Origin: Epichloe hybrida
Lineage: Eukaryota > Ascomycota > Sordariomycetes > Hypocreales > Clavicipitaceae
Length of the DNA: 64,000 bases
Direction of reading: 5' to 3'
NCBI GenBank assembly: GCA_019022495.1
Contig: JAFEKR010000023.1
Location: 620,001 to 684,000, forward strand
Part shown: piece by piece, positions 1 through 10,749 of the stretch
How the letters are laid out: the number at the start of each line of letters is the position of its first letter
How positions within the stretch are numbered: the first letter of the stretch is position 1
Program-made: the position numbers and the translations under genes
Notes under the pieces: generated by a model
The model's database searches: none
What the model was told of the DNA's origin: nothing
Seen by the model: only the letters and a program-made list of their open reading frames with translations

Positions 1-131
1 TAAACGTCATGAATAGAATTAGAATGGAGAACCAGAAGAACAGAGTTGCCATTGCTTCATCGAGACATATCCGAGGGATATTCTACGTGCTTTGAGTCAG
101 CGTCAGCGCCCTCGGACAAATTCCCCTGCTC

Positions 132-161
132 CGACACGACACGACACGACACGACACGACA
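132..161. repeat. CGACA pentanucleotide tandem repeat
   Basis: About six head-to-tail copies of CGACA directly beyond the stop codon of the Dicer gene, in its 3' flank. No coding role is apparent. The rest of bases 1-165 shows nothing recognisable. Confidence 0.9.
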
Positions 162-165
162 GTCC

Positions 166-3100
166 TTAACTGCACACGCCCTGTTTCTCCTTGTCCATGA
201 TCCGTACTGCTTCCTGCGCGGCTTTTATCTTCACCTCCTCCTTACTCACGCCATCAAAAACCTCGGCAACGACTCGTGGCCCGACCGACACACGACATGT
301 AAACCTTGTCTCGCCTTCTGTCGCGTCTTGCACGCCAATGCTATAAGTGATGGTCTGCGCGACTGCGTACTTGCCCAGAAGCTCTTTGGGATGCTGCACT
401 TGCACTCGGTCTCGGACCAGGCGATCGAGGTACGACAGAACACCGAGCCTTTCCAAAAGGGACTCGCACTCTTCGACAGATCCAGAGTCTACCCACATGG
501 CCCCGAGCAGTGACTCGAATACATCCGAGTGAAACTTCTTGGCCTGCATTCGAGCAAGGAGAGCCCACGGGTAATGGTCTCCATCAGCCATGGTCGCCAG
601 GATATCCCTTCTGAGCGTCTCATATCTTTTCTGAGCCGCGACTTGTTCGACCCCAATCGGCTCCGAGGAGTGCCTCATGAAATTCCATAGGGCCAATGAT
701 GCTGTTTCCTTTTCGACCACCTCGAGATCGGCCGTTACAATCGTTTCGGTCTGCGCTTTATTGTGGTGGAGACACATGAAGGCTAGGAAGTCGCCATTGA
801 CCATGGCGGTTTTCAGGGTATGCATCTGGTAATGTGGTAATGGCGGTGTGACTGAGAACAGCTTTCGAACAATGATGTAATCCAGGACTGCATCTCCAAT
901 GAATTCCAGGTGCTCGTAGGATCGCGTGTCATGATTGAACAGGCACGAAGGATGTGTCATGGCTTCCAAGAGCAGCGACTTCTTCGAGAAGGTGTAGCCG
1001 ACCAGCTCTTCGAGCCGCTGCAGCTCTGGCGACAGCACAACTTTGTCCCGGGCCATTTCGTAAAAAACGCCGCGATTTTCTGTCATGTCTTGCCAATGAA
1101 TCTCCTTGATAAACGTAGATATACATGCCTGTGCTTTTCTTATCCCTCCATCAACGTACGACGCTCCGATGAGAGCCTCAGCCACATCAGCCAGGGTTTT
1201 GGTGGACATCTTACGCGGTAGCCTATCTTCAGGAACATCTGCATCGTAATTCGTCAAATACATTGGCCGCCATTTATGGCCAGTAAAGGATTTTGTCAGA
1301 ATGAATCTTGCGAGCCCTATGTCGATGGCTGCTCTGGAGAGCCTCGAGTTGCTTACTATGCTGTCTTTGAAGAACGACAGATAACCTTCCGGCCAATTGG
1401 GGTGAATGGCTGAGACTTGAATAGCAGCACAGTATTTCAGTATAGAGTCTCCAAGAAACTCGAGTCGCTCATAGTTGACGGGTTCCACGGCGCTCCGAGA
1501 GCTGATTGCTTCTCTGACAAGATCCAACTTGGTTATGTTGATCCCGCTCAGCAACGTCTTCGATAGCTCCTTGGCGACCAACATCACCTCTATCTCATGA
1601 AAGATGGAGGGTATGAGCATGCCGAGCCTAGCATATTTCAGTGAAACAGCATCCACTTTTGCCCAAGGGAGCGGAAGTACACGGGGATATAGCTTTGTAG
1701 TCGTCGGAGATGGCAATCCGGAAAGAATAGGGTGTAGAAAATCACTTCGCTTCGTCCACTTCTTGACGATCAAGTAAGGTACGTTCTCAGGCGCGACATC
1801 ATAGTCGAAGAGCGTACTTTGAACCTGTTCTGCAGGAGGTTTACTTTGAACAAGACCCAAGTACTGATAAGGGGTGCGTGACTCATCCCGTATCAAGTAG
1901 TCTCCCCCCGCGATTGTCTAGTCGCTCGCGTCAAATACCTTACTTCCAATATCTTCCAGGGACATGTTCATATCGCTGGCAGATATTTTCATGACATGAC
2001 TTCTTTCTTCACCTGTCCATCGATGCGCGTAATGAAGTGCCAGCAGGGTTGAGGTGTGATCTGACAGGCCGACAGTCTCAGCCGCTGATATAGATCGACG
2101 CGAGTCACACTCAATTATGCAAGACTCCTCATTGCTGGGGTACGTTTGAATAGGTCCCCACTGATCAAGCTCGCTTGGCAGGACGACTTCAAATTTCGTC
2201 TCGCCGAAGTTTGCAGTATCATGAAAGGTAAGCGAGTACAGCCAGGATTTGTCATGCTGCTTCCAAGCATTTGCTACGGCAGGCCATGGATTGTAGAGCG
2301 GTTCGACCTCAACTTCAGCAGCCCCATTCTCTACTCCCGGAATATCCTCGTACTTGAACGGCAGGAGATGCTCATTCACCAACCCAGCATCGTAAAGGGA
2401 GCAGTAAGCCTGGAATGCAGCATCCTTGGTTGCATTCTTCTCCGATAACCAGTGAAGCTTACTATCGGCAACTCTGAGCTCGGCAGGAATGAAAGATGGA
2501 AGTACAACTGTGGCGCTTAAAGTTGGTGGTGTAGATTCCAAATGTCTGTGAATGATGTAGTCAGGCCGGCTGTCCACAAACTCTCCTGAGGAAAGCGCCC
2601 TACAGAAGTGTTCCAAATGAGACTTGGCGTTGTCAAAATCAAGTCTTGCCCCAGTAGACTTGACCTCGAAGAATTTCGGACATGTTTCCTCGGACTCCTC
2701 GAGCCACTGAAGCTGCAAAATTTCTCTTTGAGTATCCTGATACACAGCCCTCATCTCTTCCTCCAAGACCTCCCACCTTTCAATGGTTGGTGAAGAATAC
2801 TCACTAAGCAAGATCAGCATGGAATCTTCCATCCTTGCCCTGCCCCGACGCTGCACAAATGATTTAGGTGTGCTAGGGTGATCAAAGCAGATGACCATGT
2901 TGCACGCTGGCACGTCAATGCCTTCCTCCAACACAGAAGTAGCAATAAGTATGTTGATTCTGCCGGTCCTGAAGTCTTGAAGCGCAGCCTGGCTCGAGTC
3001 ACCCAGGGGTTCGTATAGAGCATTTCTTCTGCTTTGGTAATTCGACGAACCGACAATTGATCCAATTCGGTGCTTTTCCACGATCCGAGGGCACGAATTG

Positions 3101-4822
3101 AGCAAGTCACAAAGAAGACTGACTGTGGCCCGTTCTTTGGCAAAAATGATGCAAACTATTGGATCATCTATGAAAGCGAGTTCTTCAATAAGAGCTCCTG
3201 CCTTTTCCGAAATTTCGTCTCCGTTCCGGGGTATCGGATGGGGTTGTTGAGGAGAGACTCGAAGCAGGAATTCTGCTATGTACTGTTTCTCGCTATCAAG
3301 CCAGTTTTCGAACATCTTGCTCTTGTCCTTGTCCAAACGCTCGAGAAATGAACTAGCTGCTTTCCAGACATATAGATCAGCCGCCCATGATCCAAGTTGC
3401 TCTGCAATCTCGACCGAGCGATTTCGGAGGCCCCTGATCTGATTCTGCACAAAAGTGTCGTACTTCTCAATAGCCCTCTCCAGCGCGCGGCGGCTTCGAT
3501 CTGTAGGATCTTCTCGGAGCCTCAGAACATATGGGTCTCGAGTTATGTCGAGGTTTTGGAACTCATCGTGTAATCGTCGCATCGAAGCTGTGAACTCGAC
3601 TCTACCGGGCGCACCATAGAGGATGCTACGTATTTGTGGTCTTTTGACGCATTTGACAAGTTCCTCACGATGCAAGGTTGGTGTAATGCATTTTGCGTCA
3701 AGTGTGGCCTCAAGAAGGCCGATGTTCTCGATGTCTTCTGTCATGCTGGGTGTTGCGGTAATACCGAGGATGGAAGGGACGGCAAGTCCCTTCTCCTTGC
3801 GTCGATGGTAAAAATCCGTCATTATCTTGCTACCCGGGTGCTTTCCAGTGCAGTTGTGCGCTGTTATCAGGTAAGTAATTGGCCCATGACTCCGATTCGA
3901 ACGGCTTTGTTGTTCACAGACCTTCGTCAAAGACGATGAGGGAGATACGATCCATTTTGACAAAGCTGTGGCATAAGGCGTCGAGGAGGACTTGGTATGT
4001 GGAAACTACTATGCGCACGTCACGCAGAATGATTTCCCAAATACTGGCTGACCAAGTGTCGACATTGTCTTTACCGGTAAGCAGTTTCATGGACGCCGCG
4101 GCTGCCTGGAGTCGAATTACGTCGAATTGCTGGCTGCATAGAGCAACTGTTGGTGCGAGAAACCATATTATCTGCACCCGAGTTTCGTCAATGACGTTTC
4201 TAAAATATTGATCGATTTCCTTCGCCAGGCAATACCTTATCGCGAGCGGATCTTTCCAGCTCGGCTTTGATGCGTAACACGGCACTGCATTGATACATTT
4301 AGAACATGGTCATTTTAGGAGGGTCGTCACGTAGCCTTGTAGCCTTTACAAAAAGACGAGCATTTTATGACTTACACGTGCGTTTTACCACTTCCGGTAT
4401 CCATCTATGGCACTTTAGAACAGCACTTGAAACAAGAACAAACGATGAAAAAGTTTCATATATAGTTGAGACCTTACAACAACGACTGCATTTTTGTTCA
4501 GACTTTGATCGAGCATCTCCAATTGGTATGCTCGAGGGGACATGACTGCAGTATGGGAGGCTTCGCCAGTCTCATTATCACAAAGCACGTCTGGCTGTGA
4601 ATCGTGTGAAGGACTTTCACGAGAAGAAGTTTGAAGGGCAGCATCAGAAAGAATCTCCGTGGTGTTTCTAGGGGAGCCTGCATGTGGTCCATCATGGGGA
4701 CTCATTCTCGTGTTGGTTTCGAGTGATTCATCGCATGAGTCGGTGTCACTACCAGGGAGAGGACCGACGGAAGAGGTGGCCGAAGTCATCAAGGACGTTG
4801 CGGCCACAGCGTGTGGCGTCAT
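166..4822 (-). CDS. dcl2: Dicer-like protein 2, with an in-frame TAG between the helicase and RNase III halves
   Basis: RNase III/DExH enzyme that cuts double-stranded RNA into small RNAs; Dcl2 enzymes act in fungal quelling and antiviral defence (family knowledge). Exons by eye: 4822-4478, 4404-4376, 4284-4236, 4171-3922, 3860-166. Together they give 1455 codons in one frame, a normal Dcl2 length. Visible in order: P-loop MDTGSGKT (residues 116-123); DEAH (223-226), whose Ala codon is split by intron 4; a helicase C region; the dimerisation region; RNase IIIa (YERLEFLGDSILKY, then ADVAEALIGASYVDGG); RNase IIIb (YEHLEFIGDAVLDY, then SDVFESLLGAMWVDSG); and a short dsRNA-binding-like tail. The start is the first ATG in frame. 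Codon 872 is TAG (complement of 1918-1920), just before the conserved-looking DYLIRDESRTPY segment. Both RNase III acidic sets are intact beyond it. The cause could be a real nonsense mutation, readthrough, a sequence error or an unusual intron. Identity is sure; functionality is not. Confidence 0.93.
4376..4404 (-). other. dcl2: 29-nt micro-exon carrying the Dicer P-loop
   Basis: This exon encodes only MDTGSGKTH plus two bases. It lies between a CCATAG acceptor and a GTAAGT donor. The flanking introns are 4405-4477 and 4285-4375. Joining it to the next exon restores the expected run GSGKTHVAVLRIKAELER, which fixes both boundaries. Confidence 0.85.
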
Positions 4823-5525
4823 GAAGCTACTGCGTACGGCCCACGAATCAGTCCTTTGTTCTCTTCTCAAAAACTTCTAAACACGTAGTGGAGGTGACAT
4901 TGATGGCCATCCATCTGAGAGGCACGCTCGTCGGCCATCACAGTGTACTTGAGCACATGTATAAATCAGGGCGATGATACGTGTCGGTGTAAGCCTTGAG
5001 GCAGCGGTTTACCTGGACACTTCCCGAAGCACTTGGGGTGACGTGGGCCTGTTGTTTGATGATGACGAATCCGCAATAGAACGGAGATGAAAAGATAAAT
5101 GTGATACGGCTCGGATGCGAGTGTCGTGGCAAAAGCATGCTTTGCCAATGATACGCGGAAGGCGGTTGTATTGAAGCGTCGTCAAGTTGGGCCGTGAATA
5201 TGGGGAAAAAAGAAACGTTGTTTGCTGCATGATAAATAACATGCATGACATACGAACTTTGCTGTGGTACCTGACGCACGGCCCCAGGCCGGGTTGGATG
5301 GGTTGGATGCAAGATAAGCTCTGCTTCTTCGTCCCAGGAAAAGGCCTTCAAGTTATGTACCTCATGACAGGCAGCCAAAAAAGGTTCGGGGGAATGGATA
5401 ATCCTGACAAACCTTGGAATCTGCCGGTGCAGGAAATCCTAAATTGCTGTGGTGGGGCTCCGCTTCTATAAAGACGGTTCCTGTGGGTTGGAACTTTGTT
5501 TTAACATCGAGGCATCCAGTCTCCC
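4823..5525. other. Divergent intergenic region, Dicer / RCC1 gene
   Basis: About 700 bases between two divergently transcribed genes. I see no coding exon. Both promoters must lie here; the only core element I can point to is the TATAAA noted separately. Confidence 0.7.
5467..5472 (+). promoter_or_regulatory. Possible TATA box of the RCC1-repeat gene
   Basis: TATAAA lies 54 bases upstream of the ATG at 5526. Position and sequence fit a core promoter, but the transcription start site is unknown. Confidence 0.4.
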
Positions 5526-6631
5526 ATGGATCTGTTCGCCGCCGGGTTCAACGCCTGGAATCAGTTACGATTCGGAGATGAGCTGATTGAAAGCGATCCC
5601 GAAGATGTCTCGACATTTTCAAAAGTTCTGACCGACCATGTCGTTGAACGGCCACGTGCAGGCTTACATTACACATTAGGTACGAACGACAACAATCTGT
5701 ATCGCTTGGCTTCTGGCGCCATTTCAAACTCATGCTTTCAATACGACCTTGCAGTCCGCGGGCATACAGGCTACCATGTTGCCGGTACCGGCTTCGTAAC
5801 GGGAAATGTGAACCTCGACCACATAGGCACGACTTTCGTGGCAGGTAATGGCCTGACTTTGTCTACCATGACACTCGAAAACTCAGCTGGGACTCAAAAC
5901 GATGACCCAGAAGCCTTTTCTCAAATTGGTCTTGTCAAGTATGCATCACACGAGGACTTCAAAGTTGGAAGGAGGCCGACTATGCTCCCATGTGAAAGCC
6001 AAGTCCGACAAGTGGCTGTCTACCAAGCCGGTTTTGCAGTTCTCTTCCAAGACGGTACCGTGGCAACGCTCGGAGACGCTCGATATCAGGAGTGCCTTGC
6101 TCGAGATATTACACAGGAGTCGTAAGGCATCCCAGTGCTGTGCTGAACCGAAATGCAGATCAAGGCCGCTAATGTTGTTGCGATACCAGTCCAGCGGACA
6201 ATCTGGGGTTGGTGCCGGATCTGATGAGTCTTGGAGATCCAGTCAAGCACATCACTGGAAGTGGTTACGTCCTCGCCGCTCTCACAGAAAGTGGCAGTGT
6301 TTATGTTTGGGGGCGCAACTCTGGCGGAACAGAGCGCCAAGGAAGCAGTGTTTTTGAAGACTTGAGCGGGATACCCAACTATTGGGAAGTTGGCGGGGGC
6401 TTGGACGTGCAGGACTTTGCTCTCGGAGAATCCCATGCAATTGCTTTGACAACTGACGGCGGCGTGTACGTGATCGGCGCGAACCGTAATGGCCAGCTTG
6501 GCTTAGGGCAAGGAAGGGGCCATGACGAAAGGGAGTGGTGTCGGGTCGAACTGGAATTATCTGCGAGTCACCATGTCGTAGGCGTAGCTGCAGGACCTCG
6601 ATCGTCGTTCATTATCACAGCTCAGAAGTAA
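5526..6631 (+). CDS. RCC1-repeat (regulator of chromosome condensation-like) protein
   Basis: Two exons, 5526-6121 and 6190-6631, give 345 aa. The 68-nt intron has a GTAAGG donor, a GCTAAT branch-like site and an ACCAG acceptor; joining restores ITQES-PADNLGLVPDLMSL. RCC1-type blade signatures are clear in the second half: VLAALTESGSVYVWGRN, AIALTTDGGVYVIGANRNGQLGLG and a closing SSFIITAQK. The N-terminus begins with a blade-like AAGFNAWNQLRFGD. The propeller looks divergent, because the middle lacks strong repeat consensus. RCC1-like proteins range from Ran exchange factors to ubiquitin-ligase and mitochondrial adaptors. This one is too short and divergent to be the canonical Ran GEF, so the substrate is unknown. 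No transmembrane segment or signal peptide is seen. Confidence 0.85.
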
Positions 6632-6771
6632 CGCGCGCGAAGTGCCAGACACCCTGTGACGCAACACTACTGAAAAGTGGGAGTCGAAGTTGGGGTTCAG
6701 ATGGCTCTTTGAGCATTTTGTAATTCTCTTATACAGCAGACTTCCCATCATTATCTAGCAACATCACCACA

Positions 6772-7900
6772 TCATAGACTCGTCAGGTAATCCTCAATCT
6801 CCTGGGGTGTGAGCTTTCTGAATCGAGGACCGGTAGCTCCCTCGACACCCTCGAGTCCAAGTAAATGCTCAGCGGGAGGACCGACGATACCTACATGTAC
6901 ATTTTAGCATCTTATAGTCGTGGGACACAAGCTGACGTAGGGGTTCACATACCAATTTCAATCGAGTCGCCGTTCATCTCTCCTTCAATGTTATCCTTCA
7001 AGGTCAACAGAGCAATGTGAATGGCGTCCTCCAGTTCAAGTTCTTCAGAGTATCTCTTCTCCAAGAAAGTCTTTGCTTTGGTGGCACTCTTGCCGATAGC
7101 TGTAGCCTTCCATGGGAAATAACTTCCAGTGGGGTCAACTTGATACAGCATAGGTCCTCCCTTGTGAATACCGCCCGTCTTGGTGTTGGGCTTCTTCTCT
7201 TCGCCTTCTGCAGGAGAAGCGTCCTCGTCGGGCTCGATCCCATCATCCCAGCCGGCAATCAGCATGCTCACGCCATAAGGCCGAACACCGGCAGACTGGG
7301 TTGCCTCTTGCATCACTCGTGCGACATCCTGAACCAATATTCTGGTGGGAGGGTATTCGTTGTAGATTCTCTTGTAGCCAGTATGAGAAACCTTGCGTGC
7401 TCGGTCGACTAGAACTCGGGAGTCGGGTCCCATGCCAGAGTACACAGCACCGATGTTGGGTGTGATGTTGCTGATCTTGGACACGGAGCTTTGATCAGCA
7501 AGGGGGGAAGAGGACTTCTTTTCCGTAGCAAGAACAATGCCGTTGGTAGCTATTTCGTGTCAAAAGAAGATTTTTCAAACATGATATGTACATCGTCTTG
7601 CATGCACATACCTTTGATGCCAAGAGCAGTGATTACCTGGTTGACCGCATTCAGAGCGTATTCTATGGCACGGTAGGTTAGTATTGTGACGACCTTGTCT
7701 ATTCGACAACGATCTTCGCGGCGCTTTCTAATATCAAGATTGGAATAGCAAGGGCTTTCGCACCAATCTGTACCAGCTTTCCACTGCAAGGTGTTTGTTA
7801 GCCAAGCTTCGGCAAGTTGGAGGAACAAAGGGAGTGACATCAGCGTGCTTGCTTACCTGGGGGAAAAGGTCGTGAGGGAGAATGAGTATCGATCCGCCAT
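6772..7900 (-). CDS. PRE8: 20S proteasome subunit alpha type-2
   Basis: Alpha-ring subunit of the 20S core particle, structural and non-catalytic, acting in nucleus and cytosol. Five exons by eye: 7900-7857, 7783-7764, 7662-7612, 7549-6953 and 6890-6772, giving 276 aa. The splice choice is strongly supported because joining yields the family N-terminus [30 protein letters not shown], then [39 protein letters not shown] and [18 protein letters not shown]. The tail [13 protein letters not shown] also fits. A glutamate- and lysine-rich insertion around [13 protein letters not shown] enlarges the protein over the yeast subunit (about 250 aa). The residue after AVNQ is Val where Gly is usual, as I recall. 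Exon 2 is only 20 nt. The gene is divergent from the RINGv gene, sharing about 700 bases upstream. Confidence 0.96.
7764..7783 (-). other. PRE8: 20-nt micro-exon of the proteasome alpha-2 gene
   Basis: This exon encodes GKLVQI together with split Ser and Glu codons at its ends. It lies between a TTGCAG acceptor and a GTGCGA donor. Leaving it out would break the frame and remove the conserved GKLxQIEYA segment. Confidence 0.85.
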
Positions 7901-8595
7901 ATCTGCAGCGGTCGCCGATGATGGCTGAGAGAGAGAGCTTTTTGGTGTCGGACTGAGAGGGTGACGAATTGAGGGCAAGGCAAGGGGGATGAGGTCAAAT
8001 AACTGCGGCGGTTTGGAATTGACGTTTCCACCAAGTGAGTGCCTGGTTGGTTGTCTGCCGCCCAGGCACGGCGAAACTGCGCGTCGAGCTGGCCAAAGCG
8101 AGGCAAGCTCTCCTCCATCCAGTCCCGGCATGGGGGTTTGGCCGAACTCCGAAAGACTACGCACCAATATCAATTTAGCACACAGTAATAACCCGTATGC
8201 ACCGCGTGTTTGCTTGGATTTTCCAGCCAGCTTTGCGGTTGCCTCCTACTCTGCTTACACCTTGCTCGTCCCTGGCAACAATGAGGTGGCCTTTACTCTT
8301 GACAGGAGGGTGAACATTCCTGATAGCTTTCCACGTGCACATTCTTATTTCTTACAAACATATCCATCTCACCGTTGCCGGCGTGCACCTCCAAGCTTCC
8401 GTCGGTCGAAAGCGTAGGATGTGGCATTGCATGTCAAGAGCATCAAGAGCCTAATTGGCTGACTTGCCGCGCCCATCTCACACTACGACGACTCCGCTCC
8501 CTCCAGTGGTTCCTGCGAACGAAAGACAAAGACGAAAGACAGATTTTGCTTGTCGCATTGCTTTGCCAATATCCCCAACAATAATAGATCCCGAC
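7901..8595. other. Divergent intergenic region, proteasome alpha-2 / RINGv gene
   Basis: No coding exon is recognised. Open frames here have no family resemblance and run across both promoter regions. No clear TATA box was found. Confidence 0.65.
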
Positions 8596-9603
8596 ATGTC
8601 GTCGTATTCTGCTGGTCAAAGTGAGCGTCAGCGTACGCCATACGCTTCTTCTGAACCATCGGCCGGACGTATCGAATCCTTCACGCGGCCAGCGCCAGCG
8701 CCTGAACCGCGTGCAAATAAGACCAGGGAAGAAGAACCGGCCAGGAACCCAACTAAGCCGAATGGGCGACAGTACGGACCGAGGACATGTCGCATTTGCT
8801 TGGAGACGGAAAATCCCAAATTCCACTCCAACGTATCGAGCACGTTGTTGGGCATTTCCACAACATCATCTCGCCCAATATATGAATCCGATGATCCTGA
8901 ACTGGGCCGGCTTCTATCCCCATGCAAATGCAAGGGCTCGGCGAAATATGTTCATGAGGGCTGTCTGGACGCCTGGCGTTTGACGAATCCAATGGCAACG
9001 AGAAACTTTTGGCAGTGCCCAACATGTAAATTCAACTACCGATTAGCCAGACTGCACTGGGCTACCAAGCTGAGCAGCAAGTGGGCCCAGATCGCTCTGA
9101 CAGTCGTTGTCTTCATTGTCAGCCTTTTCGTGCTCGGCTTCATTGCGGATCCCGTCCTGGACCTATGGTTCGACCCCGTGGGCTCGATAGCCGATACCGT
9201 GTCGAGCGTCGTCTCGGACCTTGACGCTGTGCGGACACCTACATACCAAGAACCAACCACATGGGTGGAGCATTTCACCAAGGGCTTCTTTTCGCTAGGT
9301 CTGATTGGAGCCCTCAAATCGTTTATTGCCATGGGCCCATGGCACTGGATCAACTTCCGAGCAGGTGGCTTGTTCGGTTCTGGAAGAAGAGGTGGAACAG
9401 GGAGGAGCAGGATGGAGAATTTCAACCTGTTGTTCGTGGCAATTGGGGCTTTTACTTTCATGATGGCTCTTTGGCGGTTTGTCAAGGCCATGAGTGCGCG
9501 GGTCCTCACGCAAGTCAGCAACAAAGTCATGGATGTTGGTGGTGATGACGATGATGACGGCCAAGAACCCACGGGCGATGCTACCCAGGCCGCGTCAAGC
9601 TAA
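8596..9603 (+). CDS. RINGv (RING-CH, MARCH-type) membrane E3 ubiquitin ligase
   Basis: Intronless, 335 aa, starting at the first true ATG (MSSYSAGQ); the open frame extends further upstream without an ATG. A RING-CH finger lies at about residues 65-150: CRICLE, a long spacer, then CKCKGSAKYVHEGCLDAW and WQCPTCKF, giving the C4HC3 ligands of MARCH/Doa10-type ligases. The spacer between the first and second Cys pairs is long, about 55 residues. At least two hydrophobic segments follow (IALTVVVFIVSLFVLGFIA near 180-200 and LLFVAIGAFTFMMALWRF near 280-300), with a shorter one between. The protein ends in an acidic stretch. By family, it should transfer ubiquitin to membrane or secretory-pathway proteins from an organelle membrane. 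The exact compartment is not evident. Confidence 0.9.
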   Translation: MSSYSAGQSERQRTPYASSEPSAGRIESFTRPAPAPEPRANKTREEEPARNPTKPNGRQYGPRTCRICLETENPKFHSNVSSTLLGISTTSSRPIYESDDPELGRLLSPCKCKGSAKYVHEGCLDAWRLTNPMATRNFWQCPTCKFNYRLARLHWATKLSSKWAQIALTVVVFIVSLFVLGFIADPVLDLWFDPVGSIADTVSSVVSDLDAVRTPTYQEPTTWVEHFTKGFFSLGLIGALKSFIAMGPWHWINFRAGGLFGSGRRGGTGRSRMENFNLLFVAIGAFTFMMALWRFVKAMSARVLTQVSNKVMDVGGDDDDDGQEPTGDATQAASS

Positions 9604-10749
9604 TGAGAAAAATGGGCAAGATAGGTAGCGGCACCTGTGTATTCGAGCTCTATCATTTGCACGATTTTTTTTTTGGGGGGGGGGGGGGTTATTTTTTCCT
9701 CTTCTTCCTTCTTTTTGGCTCCCAAAGCCGTCCCGTGATGATTTGCCGTGTCTGACTTGCACACTCTTAAGTTGCCTCGACGTATGCTCTTCCTTGTCGA
9801 GTCAACTAGTCTGTGTGCAGAGATATAGCCTCTACTCCATAGCCTCTGAGCCTGAGCCGTTTTGGCCTCATGTGCTCGCCGGTTCGGGTATGATACTGTC
9901 AGTGACATCTAATTTCAGGCGTAGACACTGTTTTAGTGTTGTTGCCTCTTTGAAGCATCCACTAGGTACTGCATGTACAGATTTCGTGAGTGGGTTGCTT
10001 CATGATAGACTGATATATGCCATGACGTTGCATCTCATTGGAGAATGACGGTTTGTGCTTATAGTGTACTGGGTGAAACACGTTGACTATATGAACATGT
10101 AATACCAGCATTACCAGAATATCGTGTCTTTCCCTAGTCCGTACTTTTACTCCGTTAATAAAAAAAAATTAGCGGCACCAGGCGCGTCAAAGCCGTGGAA
10201 CAGCCAGATGCGGCATGGTCACATCGACTTGGAAGTGGGCCTGCGCCAGATGGTAATTTGTTGATGAGTGGCCCTCATTATTTGGTATTTGTACTCCGTA
10301 CCAGCAAACCCATAATACATAAGCCAGTCTCTCTTCTGCTGGGCATTTCACGACATCTTTTTCAGGCAGTCGCTTGCCTGCCTGATTGCTTGTAGAATCA
10401 GTCAAGCAGTCGTGGCCGTTTTGCAAGCACAGTCGCGTGCAAGACCGGACTATCCTGTAGCCGTTCGCCATCCCATCGCGCATCTCATTCCTCATTCGCT
10501 GCTGACATCCCACCTCCCCGTCTTGAACCCGTCGACGTTATCGCTCGGGCGGGCTGTAAAATTGGCACCAGAAAAGGAGCAGGTGGAAACTCTCGGATAC
10601 GTGGACCACGACCTTTACTGTTCGCGATTACGGTTGCTATTGTCTCAAGCGCCAGCGCCTCGACCACATGCGCGGCGTCACGACGGAAACGATCGATATC
10701 TCAGCTGGCTAGAACCAACCCTTGTGTTCAAGACGACGCCTTGGACACA
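9604..10749. other. Intergenic region with T and G homopolymers
   Basis: It holds a T10 tract (9665-9674) followed directly by a G14 tract (9675-9688) about 70 bases past the RINGv stop. It also holds one TACTCCGTA motif (10292-10300). No coding exon is recognised. Confidence 0.65.
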
